From the NCBI RefSeq assembly GCF_000620085.1, contig NZ_KK211070.1:49929-113928 (forward strand): DNA of 64,000 bases. The letters are read 5' to 3'. The position numbers and the translations under genes are program-made. The stretch comes from Marinobacterium jannaschii DSM 6295 (GTDB taxonomy: Bacteria > Pseudomonadota > Gammaproteobacteria > Pseudomonadales > Balneatricaceae). Shown piece by piece: positions 17,218-26,453 of this stretch (position 1 is its first letter; every line of letters starts with the position of its first letter). The notes beneath the pieces are model-generated. The model saw only the letters and a program-made list of their open reading frames with translations. It did no database searches and was not told the origin of the DNA.

Positions 17218-17738
17218 GTATTGAGCATTGTTATGTTTGCGGCGAGCGTCACGATAGCAATGAGAAATGCGCGCCCGAAGCCTTTAGCTACTACCAATGC
17301 AAACATTGCCAGTCACTTCACTACTTACCTTGGGATGTCGAAATCTACTGTGGCCTGGAAGGAATGACCTGCAACTGTCACGCGAGTGCCAGCCAGGCAT
17401 GGCAGGGAATTACATATGCACAGTATCGACAGCTGGAAGCAAAAGCTGAGGAAGATCAGTCTGACAATAGCCTGCTTAGGAATGCTGATCCGTCCCTCCT
17501 AGAGCTTGCTGCCACAGGGCTTACAGCCTTAAATATTGAGGCTTCAGAGAATGCCGTCACAGGCGAGACAGGGCTAGACATAACCACGATCAATCGCCCC
17601 GGTACCACGATCTGGAAAGACCCAAAGACCGGCGAGGAAAGATATACGCCTCCTGGCGATCGTATGTACTCAACAGCACTGATGTTTGCCGTGGGCCAAA
17701 TAGGTGAAAACGGATCACCAGAGTACTTCGATAGCTAA
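17214..17738 (+). CDS. Hypothetical zinc-binding protein
   Basis: ATG at 17214 overlaps the previous stop, giving 174 residues. The N-terminus has CYVCGERHDSNEKC, YYQCKHCQSLHYL and CNCHAS, enough Cys/His for two zinc sites. The C-terminal half (about 90-174) is acidic and ends in PEYFDS. Function unknown. Confidence 0.6.
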   Translation: MSIEHCYVCGERHDSNEKCAPEAFSYYQCKHCQSLHYLPWDVEIYCGLEGMTCNCHASASQAWQGITYAQYRQLEAKAEEDQSDNSLLRNADPSLLELAATGLTALNIEASENAVTGETGLDITTINRPGTTIWKDPKTGEERYTPPGDRMYSTALMFAVGQIGENGSPEYFDS

Positions 17739-17778
17739 TCCCCTATTCGGGAAACCTGCACCAGATAAGGATCATCAG

Positions 17779-18303
17779 ATGAAACCCTGCAAGCAACCGA
17801 AGCACATCAAGATCGGCTTAGTATTCTATTCGGTGGACGCATACTTTGACCCGGAAAAGAACAGCACTACCACTGAAGTAAGCGAGTGGTACGTCAGATC
17901 AATCAGGGCCCTTCGAGGGACTATCAGCAGGCACGGGATAAAGTTTAGAGGCGGTTTTCAGCCCAGAAAGTACGTAAACCTCACACGAAAGAACGCATAC
18001 ACCTGGGTTAAGAAAAGTCGACAGCATGGTGATTTCGGCTGGGCTTCGAGCATATCAAAGTACGACCGTCAGCAATTCAGGTTGGGGGACGAGCACCTAC
18101 CCTTCGGCCTCTATACCACCAAACTGCAAGCCGCTAAACATGAAAGAAGTGCCCTTAAGAACTTGCTACAAGACTCAGAGAAGTGGATTGCCAACAACCC
18201 TGACGCAGACCAGGTGCTTATCGCTGAAGAGAAACGAGAGGTACATGGCCTCCAAAAATCACTGGCAGCGATAGAGCGAAGAATCAAGAAGCTTTCTCAC
18301 TAA
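17779..18303 (+). CDS. Hypothetical protein
   Basis: ATG 17779 gives 174 residues; the frame is open from 17704 but the upstream part overlaps the preceding gene. It is basic (RKYVNLTRKNAYTWVKKSRQ) and ends with a long helix (about 125-174, Lys/Glu/Arg-rich). No known family. Confidence 0.55.
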   Translation: MKPCKQPKHIKIGLVFYSVDAYFDPEKNSTTTEVSEWYVRSIRALRGTISRHGIKFRGGFQPRKYVNLTRKNAYTWVKKSRQHGDFGWASSISKYDRQQFRLGDEHLPFGLYTTKLQAAKHERSALKNLLQDSEKWIANNPDADQVLIAEEKREVHGLQKSLAAIERRIKKLSH

Positions 18304-18331
18304 TGAATACCGGATTATAAGGACCGCTTAC

Positions 18332-18919
18332 ATGACTATTGAAATCCCTAAATACGTTGCTACCCCTGAATACGGTGAAGAGTGCATCAGTTTCTTCGGT
18401 GCTGGTGATACTCCTGATGAGGCACTGGCAAACTTCATTGCTCAACCGATCAGAGACTATGCCAAGGAAGTTGGTGTAGCTGCAGGCGAAGATATTGAAG
18501 TTCAAATCTGGACTGCAGGGACTGCGGCAGAGGCAGGCTGGAGTGAGAGCGAAGCACCTGACTTCAGTTGGTTCCTATTGAAGAAACTGGACACCAAGAA
18601 CGTAGTGCTACAGAAAAACTTTGATAACCAGATCGCTTTAGCGATGCAATCCTGCTCAGAAAACTACATTGCTGAAGTCATAGACTCTATCGAGTTTGAG
18701 ATCCACCGTAAGCTGAGCGATGAAGAACATGATTTCGTAGAAAAAGAAGTTAGGAGGATCATAAGCAATGATACCAAGAGCCTGGAGGAGGCGTTGGACA
18801 ACGCCCACAACGCCCTGCAGTGCGTGCTAGTTTCCGGCGCAGCTGACCCTGAAGTAGAAGATATGATTCAGCGAGGTTTGAACAATCGCCCCCAGAAAAG
18901 TACTGCCCGCCGATCCTAA
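18332..18919 (+). CDS. Hypothetical acidic protein
   Basis: 195 residues, strongly acidic. The N-terminal part (IPKYVATPEYGEECISFFGA) looks like a small alpha-beta fold; the C-terminal part is helical. No family recognised. It precedes the PP-loop gene by 50 bp. Confidence 0.6.
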   Translation: MTIEIPKYVATPEYGEECISFFGAGDTPDEALANFIAQPIRDYAKEVGVAAGEDIEVQIWTAGTAAEAGWSESEAPDFSWFLLKKLDTKNVVLQKNFDNQIALAMQSCSENYIAEVIDSIEFEIHRKLSDEEHDFVEKEVRRIISNDTKSLEEALDNAHNALQCVLVSGAADPEVEDMIQRGLNNRPQKSTARRS

Positions 18920-18969
18920 TCAGCCCACGTCAGGAAAAGTACACCAGTTAACTAGGAGACCGATGGCAC

Positions 18970-19791
18970 ATGAGTAAAGCATCCGACACTGAATCAAAGA
19001 TCAAGGAAATGGATGACTTCATTAAGTCACAGGGAGCCGCAGAAACGATTCAGCGACTGATTGCCGAGGGCGCATTATTCGTTTCCAATCACTCAGGCGG
19101 CAAGGACTCCCAAGCCATGCTTATCAAGCTCCTCGATCTAGTTCCAGCCTCACAGCTAATAGTTGCTCATGCCTCCTTGGGGGAAATGGAATGGCCCGGA
19201 GCCCTGGAGCTGGCAGAAGATCAAGCGGAAGTTGCAGGGCTTCCCTTTATCGTCGCAAAAGCAAACAAGACCCTATTCGAAATGGTTAAAAGACGCTTCC
19301 AGAGCCGTCCCGAAGTCCCCAGCTGGCCATCGGCATCAACCAGGCAATGCACAAGCGACCTGAAGCGCGACCCGATCCGACGAGAAGTAAGGCGATATGC
19401 AAAAGCCCACGGCTTTACCAAGATCGTCAACTGCCTGGGGCTGCGTGCCCAGGAATCACCAGGCCGCGCCAAGCGCCAACTTTTTAAGATCGATAGGCGC
19501 GGCTTCAACAGTGTAGCCCACTGGTATGAATGGCTTCCAATCCACGAACTGAGCACGCCGGAGGTTTTCGCAACCATCACCCAGGACGGCCAGAAACCGC
19601 ACTATGCCTATAGCCTGGGTAATCAGCGACTAAGCTGCGTCTTTTGCATGATGGCCAGTGAAAACGACCTACGTAACGGAGCGAAGCACCACCCGGCTCT
19701 GCTCGATCAGTACGACAAACTAGAAAAGCAGACAGGCTACACCATGCACATGAGCCAGATCCCCATTATCACCCTGGCTCAGGCAAGCTAA
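18970..19791 (+). CDS. PAPS-reductase-family PP-loop protein
   Basis: The 273-residue protein carries the PP-loop SNHSGGKDSQAML at about 36-48, typical of adenosine-phosphosulfate/PAPS reductase-like N-type ATP pyrophosphatases. C-terminal CVFCMMASENDL gives a CxxC-like pair. Phage and plasmid members of this family are not usually assimilatory sulfate reductases; related proteins (DndC-like) act in DNA sulfur modification, but no dnd partner is in the window. The substrate is therefore unknown. ATG 18970 follows AGGAGACCGATGGCAC. Confidence 0.75.
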   Translation: MSKASDTESKIKEMDDFIKSQGAAETIQRLIAEGALFVSNHSGGKDSQAMLIKLLDLVPASQLIVAHASLGEMEWPGALELAEDQAEVAGLPFIVAKANKTLFEMVKRRFQSRPEVPSWPSASTRQCTSDLKRDPIRREVRRYAKAHGFTKIVNCLGLRAQESPGRAKRQLFKIDRRGFNSVAHWYEWLPIHELSTPEVFATITQDGQKPHYAYSLGNQRLSCVFCMMASENDLRNGAKHHPALLDQYDKLEKQTGYTMHMSQIPIITLAQAS

Positions 19792-19857
19792 CCCGTCATG
19801 AAATACCTGACCTAAGTCGTCACCGGCCAGGAACGCTAATAAACCACAGAGGCTTTT

Positions 19858-20049
19858 ATGGAAAACAACGATTTCGAAGAACTGCTATGCGTGGTAGCAA
19901 AAGAGGTTACGGATAACGCCAAACCAATTGAATGCGAGGAAGGCTCCGGCGCTTTCGTATCTGTAGGAGCTGTAAACAGCGCTGTTTCAAAGATGCGCCG
20001 AGCTATTCATGACCCTGAATACAGAGCCTCTCTAATAAGCGGCGCTTAA
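19858..20049 (+). CDS. Hypothetical small acidic protein
   Basis: 63 residues (MENNDFEELLCVVAKEVTDN...), acidic and probably helical. No family. It lies between two genes of the same strand with gaps of about 60 bp. Confidence 0.5.
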   Translation: MENNDFEELLCVVAKEVTDNAKPIECEEGSGAFVSVGAVNSAVSKMRRAIHDPEYRASLISGA

Positions 20050-20108
20050 TCAAACCCACCATGATTTAACAGAAAGTACACCAGCTCCCAAATAAGAAAG
20101 GATCTGCA

Positions 20109-20585
20109 ATGAACATAACGGACGACTTCATTAACAGCCTCTTTGAGGGCACCAACTTTGGTGAAGCCATAAACAACAGCGTTACGAAAAAGCGCAACCT
20201 GATCGCAAAGACCTTGCGCAACCAGCTAGACGGCTTCTGGTCAGGACACACAGCCTACAGCATTGTTGTAACTGGCGGCCTTCTTCTAGACACCAAGAGC
20301 GGGCAGCCAAAGCACCTCACAGCCATTGGAGAGGCATTTATGAAAGAGTACGAATCTAAAGACTCCGGTAAATCCGTGAACGAATGGACGGCTATTAACA
20401 TCCCTGAAGATATCGACATCAAAGGCAAGGAAGTACTGATCTGGGACGGCTGCGACCATCATATTGATTACGTCGATATATGCCCTGAATCAGGAACGTT
20501 TTACATGGCCAACGGCACCGAGCCAACCCATTGGAAGCCTCTAGATAGACCACAGGATCCGCGCCCTATAAAGCACGATGTATGA
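20109..20585 (+). CDS. Hypothetical protein
   Basis: 158 residues; ATG follows AAGAAAGGATCTGCA. It contains KRNLIAKTLRNQLDGFWSGH and GGLLLDTKSGQPKHLTAIGE, the pattern of a small plasmid/phage accessory protein. No recognised family. It is the last gene of the rightward cluster before a terminator. Confidence 0.6.
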   Translation: MNITDDFINSLFEGTNFGEAINNSVTKKRNLIAKTLRNQLDGFWSGHTAYSIVVTGGLLLDTKSGQPKHLTAIGEAFMKEYESKDSGKSVNEWTAINIPEDIDIKGKEVLIWDGCDHHIDYVDICPESGTFYMANGTEPTHWKPLDRPQDPRPIKHDV

Positions 20586-20603
20586 CAGCACTCCCTAAAA
20601 AGC

Positions 20604-20630
20604 AAAAGAGCCCTAGCGGGCTCTATTTAT
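20604..20630 (+). terminator. Terminator of the 15-20 kb gene cluster
   Basis: GAGCCC-TAGC-GGGCTC (20608-20623) followed by TATTTAT; A-rich on the left, so it may also act leftwards. Confidence 0.7.
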
Positions 20631-20842
20631 GCCTGTACGGAATACATGCAACCAGGACCCAGCTGAACCACTATTTCGGCGTGCTTAATCGTTATAACTA
20701 CATCAAGCGTCCTATCTGATACATTCTGATAGATCCGCTTGTTTTCCGCTTGATCTTCCTCAAAAACCTCCTTGAGGCGACCTTCATAATTAGGGTATTC
20801 GAAATAAGGTGTGGGGACAGGCGTAGCTTGCCCCCATTTCAA
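20627..20842 (-). CDS. Hypothetical ORF downstream of the transposase
   Basis: A 71-residue frame with TTG start and no good ribosome binding site. The composition is protein-like (EEDQAENKRIYQNVSDRTLD). It may be the 3' remnant of a gene interrupted upstream, or a short gene read with the transposase. Confidence 0.3.
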   Translation of the reverse strand: MKWGQATPVPTPYFEYPNYEGRLKEVFEEDQAENKRIYQNVSDRTLDVVITIKHAEIVVQLGPGCMYSVQA

Positions 20843-20847
20843 TCGCC

Positions 20848-22140
20848 CTAGTGTATGTGGATTATGGCGCCGTAATTCAAACTGGGACTTCCCTTAAGAC
20901 ACCCTCCAGGAAGTCGAGACCTATACGGTACTGAGCGAACCTTATGCTTGGCTTCAGTAAACAGCATCCGCGCTCTTAATGCTTCAAAGCTGTATCCGCT
21001 TCCTTGTCTATACATCGCCTTAATCTGAGCGTTGATAGACTCTGTATAGGCGTTGGTATATGGGTGGTCGAAGTAGCTGAATACTTGATCGTGCCAATTA
21101 TCGACGACACGGACCAGATCCCCGTACTTCCCTCTCAGTCCAGCAGGCACTGATTGCTTCCATTCAGTGTAGAGCTGCTCAGATTCATGTCTGGAGTTTG
21201 CTTCATATATCTCATAAAACTTCTCTTTGGCGTCATATGCCGCTGCCAATAGCGGATAGTTGAGAGTCCATCCTTCAAGAAGGAATTTCTGCTGATCAGT
21301 TAACTGGCATCGGCGCTTCAGCAACAGAAAGCGGTCATTTTTTAGCCCTATTCTCTGTTTCGGGCTAAGCTCCAGCCTTACTTCTTTCCGGGCCTTTTCA
21401 ACTGCGTCATTGGCCATCCTCACCACGTGGAACTTATCAATAACCACAACCGCCTTTGGCAGCATCTGCGCTACAGCTTCACGGTAGGGTCTCCACATGT
21501 CCATTGTCACAACCTGAACCTTTTCAGCGGCATCGAGCTTGCCCAGCGCTTCGATAACAGTTGCCTTTGTTCGGCTATGCGCCATATCAAGTAGCGTCCT
21601 CTGCTCAATGTTGGTTAAGACCAGGCGCATTTTCTTGTTGAGATGAACTTCATCAACCCCCAGAACCCGAGGTGTCTCAAACTGATAACTGCGATCCAGT
21701 TCAGTAATGTGATCTCTGAATATATTGCGAACGGTCCCTTCACTGATGCCAACCTCTTCAGCAAGGGTGGTATTTGTCCTCACCAGGCATCGACTCTTAA
21801 TGTAGTCGACAAGCCTTTCAGTGGTTCTATGCTTGTCGCTGATATCCGAACAGCTCTCAATGAATGTTCTATTGCACCCATCACATTTGAACCTTTGTCG
21901 ATACAGCTGAATACCAACGCGCTTCCCGTGCATTGGCGTATCCATTATCTGCTGACTTTTAACACCATGCTTGCGCGGGCTTGGTTTATAGCAGTGAACA
22001 CAACGACTTTCCTGCTGATTTTTAATAGAGGCTTTAATCCAGTAGTCGATATTATCTCCGTCGATTTCTTCCACGAAGATGGAAGGTAAGTTAAGCATGA
22101 GACTTCCTAATTCAATACTCATTTGTCCATTGGAAAGCAT
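20848..22140 (-). CDS. ISL3-family transposase
   Basis: The 430-residue protein has the ISL3 layout. An N-terminal zinc finger (RCVHCYKPSPRKHG, RFKCDGCNRTF) is followed by a HTH (TTLAEEVGISEGTVRNIF). The DDE core has VLGVDEVHLNKK (first Asp), VVTMDMWRPYREAV (second Asp) and a late NAYTESINAQIKAM (Glu). No terminal inverted repeats or target duplication were found by eye, and its start lies in a 13-bp inverted repeat shared with the methylase promoter. It may be a resident single gene rather than a mobile IS. Confidence 0.85.
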   Translation of the reverse strand: MLSNGQMSIELGSLMLNLPSIFVEEIDGDNIDYWIKASIKNQQESRCVHCYKPSPRKHGVKSQQIMDTPMHGKRVGIQLYRQRFKCDGCNRTFIESCSDISDKHRTTERLVDYIKSRCLVRTNTTLAEEVGISEGTVRNIFRDHITELDRSYQFETPRVLGVDEVHLNKKMRLVLTNIEQRTLLDMAHSRTKATVIEALGKLDAAEKVQVVTMDMWRPYREAVAQMLPKAVVVIDKFHVVRMANDAVEKARKEVRLELSPKQRIGLKNDRFLLLKRRCQLTDQQKFLLEGWTLNYPLLAAAYDAKEKFYEIYEANSRHESEQLYTEWKQSVPAGLRGKYGDLVRVVDNWHDQVFSYFDHPYTNAYTESINAQIKAMYRQGSGYSFEALRARMLFTEAKHKVRSVPYRSRLPGGCLKGSPSLNYGAIIHIH

Positions 22141-22173
22141 ATGCTACACTTTCTGGGATATGTAGCATATGCT
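22136..22173. promoter_or_regulatory. Perfect 13-bp inverted repeat between transposase and methylase
   Basis: AGCATATGCTACA at 22136-22148 and TGTAGCATATGCT at 22161-22173, separated by 12 bp, lie between the divergent starts. Each arm also contains the palindrome AGCATATGCT. This is an operator-like layout for a regulator controlling both genes, or the end of a transposon. Confidence 0.65.
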
Positions 22174-22189
22174 TATTTCGAGGTAATGA

Positions 22190-23239
22190 ATGGAAAATCA
22201 AGAATATGAACCAATACCGGCACCGGTGACTTGGTTCGGCTCGAAGTCTCGATTGGTAAAGCAAATCACGTCACACTTCCCAGAACATAAGACCTTCGTG
22301 GATGTATTCGGTGGATCTGGAGTCGTGTTGCTAGGAAGGCGGCCAAGTAAGGTTGAAGTTTATAACGACATCAATTCAAAAATGGCGGCTTTATATCACG
22401 TTTTATCATGCCCCCAAAAAACAGCAGAGCTACAACGTAGGCTGAATTTCACTCCCTATTCCAGGTCCGAATTTGACGCATGCAAGCACGGTGTCGATAG
22501 CATTGATGACGAAATTGAAATAGCGCGCCAAATGATCGTAATCCAGAGGCAAAGCCACGGAGGCCTGGGTAAGCAGTGGTCATATTGTGTTGATGCACCT
22601 GCTGCAGGCTATAGCGCCAGCGTTCGCAAATTTCACGCAGGCATTGAGAGGCTGAGTGAGGTGTCGCGCCGGATCAGGAAGGTACAAGTTGACAATCTGC
22701 CCTGGGAAAGCGTGTTAACACGATACGACCGAGAACAGACACTTTTCTACCTTGATCCGCCTTATATCCCAGAGACCAGGGTCAATGGAAATTACGAACA
22801 TGAGATGTCGCCTCAAGATCACGAACGCCTGGTTGACCATCTCCTGAAAATAAAGGGGCTTGCTGTACTGTCTGGATATCAACATCCCATTTACTCTCCA
22901 TTAGAAAATGCCGGATGGCAGCGTGTTGAAATCGACACAATCGCGAGTACAAGTAAGAATCGATCCAAGCGAATAGAGACTCTGTGGATTTCGCCAAACT
23001 GCAAAAAGCCAGTTGCAAAAGGCGTAATGCCGCCGACGGATGAGCCAAGCGATCTAAGCAGACAACAACAGGCGGCATACAGAACTCACGAAGTTCGAGT
23101 AAGCCAAAGTGAGCAAAAGATCACCGAGGCTATTCGTACGCTGAAGCGACTCAAAAAGAGAGTTTCAAAAGCAGAAGTTTCTCGAATGACTGGTATTAAC
23201 CGGGTACAGATATCACGTCGATACGCTCATCTGTTTTAA
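22190..23239 (+). CDS. D12-class adenine-N6 DNA methyltransferase
   Basis: The 349-residue protein has the Dam/MboIIA-like order of motifs: WFGSKSRLVKQI (motif X) at about 15-26, FVDVFGGSGVVLL (motif I) at about 36-48 and YLDPPY (motif IV) at about 187-192. The last 50 residues (KITEAIRTLKRLKKRVSKAEVSRMTGI...) add a HTH that could set specificity or autoregulate. No restriction endonuclease is adjacent, so it is an orphan methylase. The target sequence is not predictable here. Confidence 0.88.
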   Translation: MENQEYEPIPAPVTWFGSKSRLVKQITSHFPEHKTFVDVFGGSGVVLLGRRPSKVEVYNDINSKMAALYHVLSCPQKTAELQRRLNFTPYSRSEFDACKHGVDSIDDEIEIARQMIVIQRQSHGGLGKQWSYCVDAPAAGYSASVRKFHAGIERLSEVSRRIRKVQVDNLPWESVLTRYDREQTLFYLDPPYIPETRVNGNYEHEMSPQDHERLVDHLLKIKGLAVLSGYQHPIYSPLENAGWQRVEIDTIASTSKNRSKRIETLWISPNCKKPVAKGVMPPTDEPSDLSRQQQAAYRTHEVRVSQSEQKITEAIRTLKRLKKRVSKAEVSRMTGINRVQISRRYAHLF

Positions 23240-23673
23240 GATGAGCCACACGTTATTACGATTTAGAACCCAGGTGTGAACTGGGGCTCAAGACCCTCAA
23301 TCCACACCTTATTTCGAATACCCCATAATTATTCATATTCACTAGCTCCTTTGTGACCTTATCCAAATACATCAACACCGGTCATCGATGGTAACACGGG
23401 CCTACCAAATACTCATCTGGTCATCTTTTAGCAATAGCTACATAACCTGGCAGCCCTTTTATTCGGCCTGAATCTCGCGCTACTACTGCTGGTGGGCTGA
23501 TCCTAGTACACCAGCATCCGTCTAAGCTGGACAACTATTGAAAAATGGAGTCGATAGTTTGCTAGTTTACATCCCCACGGATACCTAAATCCGATGGTAA
23601 CAGACCAGCAGACTGGCCATAAAAAAACCGCGACATTCATCGCGGTTTTTTTATTGTGAAACAAGCACCCAGG
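23240..23673. other. Gene-free interval
   Basis: About 430 bp after the methylase with no supported gene. The only clear structure is a terminator near its right end. Confidence 0.6.
23621..23653. terminator. Bidirectional intrinsic terminator
   Basis: AAAACCGCG-ACATTCAT-CGCGGTTTT with seven A before and seven T after. It separates the methylase from the leftward gene ending at 23674. Confidence 0.9.
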
Positions 23674-24009
23674 TTAGCGCTGTAGTCTACGCTGTGGTCT
23701 GGCTTGCCTTGTCTCTAGAAAGCATTGGTTTAACAGAGCAACGATTGAAGGCGTGCTGTCTACATATTCTCTCACTACTTCTTCGCTGGACTCTGGGGCA
23801 AGATAGGCATCAGCAACCAGCTCATAGCGATCAGTACGATGCGGAATTGGCTTGCAAACAACTACTTGCCGATAGTCGTTTCTGCGGTAGATTCGCATAC
23901 CATCCAAGTTCTCGATATCCAATCTCGTATACTCACGTAGCAAAGTACGCCCGCTGTATGAAGAGCGGCGGTACTCCACTTCCATTACTTGTACCGTCTG
24001 TAGCGCCAT
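23674..24009 (-). CDS. Hypothetical small protein
   Basis: 111 residues, basic and beta-rich at the start (VMEVEYRRSSYSGRTLLREYTRLDI). No family. Leftward, downstream of the rep-linked gene, ending at a strong terminator. Confidence 0.6.
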   Translation of the reverse strand: MALQTVQVMEVEYRRSSYSGRTLLREYTRLDIENLDGMRIYRRNDYRQVVVCKPIPHRTDRYELVADAYLAPESSEEVVREYVDSTPSIVALLNQCFLETRQARPQRRLQR

Positions 24010-24102
24010 CTCAGTCTCAATCTCAATAAATATGTGTATAAATTACAATAGAATTATGGGCGATTGTATGAAAAGCAGCCAGTAATAGCAAACAGAGCCC
24101 CT

Positions 24103-24762
24103 TTAAGAGGTAGGTGGCTCTGCAACCAAAAGGACTGACTCTTTGTTAAAACCCCAGATGATATCTTCCGGGACGTTTTCGCCATCGTACTCCACAGGAG
24201 TACCGGTATCGAACTGAAAGCCCTTCACGCTGCACTCTTTGAGTACTGTTTTCAGTCTGGCGTGGTAGATCCGAACTGTTAGAGCATCTGGGACGTCGCA
24301 CTCTGCGCCGATAGCTTGCCAAAGGAATTTGCCGGGATCGTGTTGGTAGTTATCGGACACTATGAGTGATTGCGACAACCGTGCAGTACAACGGTAGAGG
24401 GTTTTTGCATAGCCGCGATTACTAAATCCTTGGCTTTGCGCGCGCGTACCATCCACGCCTGTTACCTGGTAGGCAGTCTTACCAGCGTAGTCACCGTCTA
24501 GCCGAATGGGTATCAGCTTGAGATCAATAAGCAATTCATAAAGTTGCTTATTTTTGTTTTGGAGTAAGACAACAGCGTGTTCACCGTCATTTCGTACAGC
24601 GAATTCTACACTGTAGTGCCTCAGTTCATTGCCGACTTTCTCTGAGAAAGATTCCGAAGGACCACTATCTAAGTGATAGGCAATTAAGTCATCGGCAGTC
24701 CAAACTACTTGGGGTTCCGGATCGTTTCCATCATATTCGCCATTATCAACAATCGGTGCCAC
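24103..24762 (-). CDS. Hypothetical protein next to rep
   Basis: GTG at 24762 with AAGAGGG upstream gives 219 residues; a TTG two codons earlier is less likely. The acidic protein contains VVWTADDLIAYHLDSGPSES and FSNRGYAKTLYRCTARLSQS. No domain is recognised. It is separated from rep by a terminator, so it has its own promoter. Confidence 0.6.
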   Translation of the reverse strand: MAPIVDNGEYDGNDPEPQVVWTADDLIAYHLDSGPSESFSEKVGNELRHYSVEFAVRNDGEHAVVLLQNKNKQLYELLIDLKLIPIRLDGDYAGKTAYQVTGVDGTRAQSQGFSNRGYAKTLYRCTARLSQSLIVSDNYQHDPGKFLWQAIGAECDVPDALTVRIYHARLKTVLKECSVKGFQFDTGTPVEYDGENVPEDIIWGFNKESVLLVAEPPTS

Positions 24763-24825
24763 AAGCAATCCCTCTTAATAAATCTCCTAGTCAAAGCCTA
24801 TTAGAACACTTTTGCTGAGCAGATA

Positions 24826-24857
24826 CAAAAAAAGAGGCCACGAAAGCCTCTTTTTTT
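24826..24857. terminator. Terminator after rep
   Basis: AGAGGC-CACGAAA-GCCTCT with A-tract left and seven T right; just past the rep stop on the minus strand. Confidence 0.85.
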
Positions 24858-24879
24858 CTTTAAAAACAACAACTTAAAT

Positions 24880-26118
24880 TTATGCGTCTTTTTCTTTGCT
24901 ATTTATTAGTGCTATGCCGTGCTCATCTTGTAGAAGGGCTAGTGACAACTGTAGGTGCTCAGATCGCTGGGTAATAATGCGATCGATGTTCTGAACCCCA
25001 GCACTTGCCAGCCTAACGCTGATATCTAACCGTTCCTGCATCTGACGGCGTAGTGTGTTACTACGTCTCATCTGGCGAACAAATGTGTCGGATGGCTGCA
25101 GAGAAATACGGCGATCAGTGTGAACTGTGCGACCTGTTTCAAAGTTCATTTTTTTGTCAGAAAGCTGAACATCATAGTCATCAAGTACATCTCCATCCTG
25201 AAGGTTCTTGAAAACAGTACGTAACTTCTTAACGTTATCTTTTGTGATGGCGCGTGAGGCTCCCAGTCGCGCTAGCAGCTCAGATCCCTTGCTCGTATAG
25301 GGTGCCCTACCCGCTTGAATGTAAACGGCTGACAGATACTTATAGAGCCGCTTTGCGGTATCGGTCTTCAGTACATTCATCGTTTTGTAATCATAGAGGA
25401 ATAGATCTAGATCTCTTAGAGCTACAGTGATCAGGGGGTGAAGCAACGTGCTGAAGTAATATTCCTGATCATCGCTATCTGGTTGGTTACGTCGAGACCC
25501 CTGCACCGTGTTTGATATCAGTGTGTCACCGAGAAATTCGAGCTTTCGGGTGTCGTTCTGCAGGATGATTCGGTAGCGAGCGTTATTGAGTACTTCCAGC
25601 CCTTCGAGGATCTGATTGTTGTTATACGGTAGCTTTCCGGAGTTGCGTTCGCTAAGGACCCTTCGTAGATGTGACAACGTAAAGCGAACACGCAAACACT
25701 CCTGCTCGCGCTTATCCATCACCTTTATCGGCGTAGATTGCATCGCGATCTGTTTTATCGCATCAAGAATAGATTCTTCCCGGGGGCCACAGTGTCGCCA
25801 GATCTTGCCACTGACGGTTTTGCTGCCGGACTCACGTTGCTGAATTTCAGCAGCGGTTCGCTCGATAGTAACGTCATAGTCTCTGACGCGCATGTGGATC
25901 GGATCTAGCCGAATCGCATCAGATGTTACATCCAGAGCGTTGATGTGATTCTGACTGTCGCGGATGATTTTTGCTGCTTTCCTCTCCGGATTCAGAGACT
26001 GCAAGTTGTATGAAAACAAAGGCAGACCGTCAAAGAGAACGAAGCCATATGAGTGTCCTGATTTCTGTAGCGTAGGGCTAGAAAACAGCGCCAATTGAGA
26101 TTTCAAATCATCCGTCAT
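24880..26118 (-). CDS. Plasmid replication initiator (RepA-like)
   Basis: The 412-residue protein has the shape of a plasmid initiator. A winged-helix-like segment lies around 135-230 (RVRFTLSHLRRVLSERNSGK...). A second lies around 240-335, with TAKRLYKYLSAVYIQAGRAP and SELLARLGASRAITKDNVKK. The C-terminal tail is basic and helical. It resembles RepA/TrfA-type proteins by this two-domain pattern, not by a diagnostic motif. The 2.3-kb repeat-rich origin lies immediately upstream. Confidence 0.65.
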   Translation of the reverse strand: MTDDLKSQLALFSSPTLQKSGHSYGFVLFDGLPLFSYNLQSLNPERKAAKIIRDSQNHINALDVTSDAIRLDPIHMRVRDYDVTIERTAAEIQQRESGSKTVSGKIWRHCGPREESILDAIKQIAMQSTPIKVMDKREQECLRVRFTLSHLRRVLSERNSGKLPYNNNQILEGLEVLNNARYRIILQNDTRKLEFLGDTLISNTVQGSRRNQPDSDDQEYYFSTLLHPLITVALRDLDLFLYDYKTMNVLKTDTAKRLYKYLSAVYIQAGRAPYTSKGSELLARLGASRAITKDNVKKLRTVFKNLQDGDVLDDYDVQLSDKKMNFETGRTVHTDRRISLQPSDTFVRQMRRSNTLRRQMQERLDISVRLASAGVQNIDRIITQRSEHLQLSLALLQDEHGIALINSKEKDA

Positions 26119-26215
26119 AGTTGAAGCCAGGTAGTTGTGAGCCTGAGTGGTTTGTTCACAAGTCCTAATGATAAGTAGATATTGAATATAGTGTAAAGAT
26201 ATAAAATTAAGATCT

Positions 26216-26255
26216 CAAAGGAGATAAAAGGAGATAAGAGGATATAAAGAGAGGG
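26216..26255 (+). repeat. Periodic AT-rich tract
   Basis: GGAGATAAAA, GGAGATAAGA and GGATATAAAG follow one another at 10-bp period. AT-rich and helically phased, this is a candidate DNA-unwinding element. Confidence 0.5.
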
Positions 26256-26444
26256 GTGTATCTCGTATATGACTCTAACTCGCTGATATATAACAATAAA
26301 CCTTACCAGCTATTACCTGAAAGGAGGTGTGATTTCCCTATTCAGCAGAAGATTGTTTACCCAAGGCAAGAGAGGATTGATTACTCCGATAAGAGGAGGA
26401 GCGCTTACCAAGCCGGATTCAGTTAATAACTGGATAGCAACAGG

Positions 26445-26453
26445 TTATGCACA
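26445..26453 (+). promoter_or_regulatory. DnaA box
   Basis: TTATGCACA matches the consensus TTATNCACA exactly. It is the only one noticed in this interval. Confidence 0.55.

Noticed and set aside
20265..20272. Ter-like GTTGTAAC inside a hypothetical gene.
   Set aside because: Same reason: short core only, within coding sequence.
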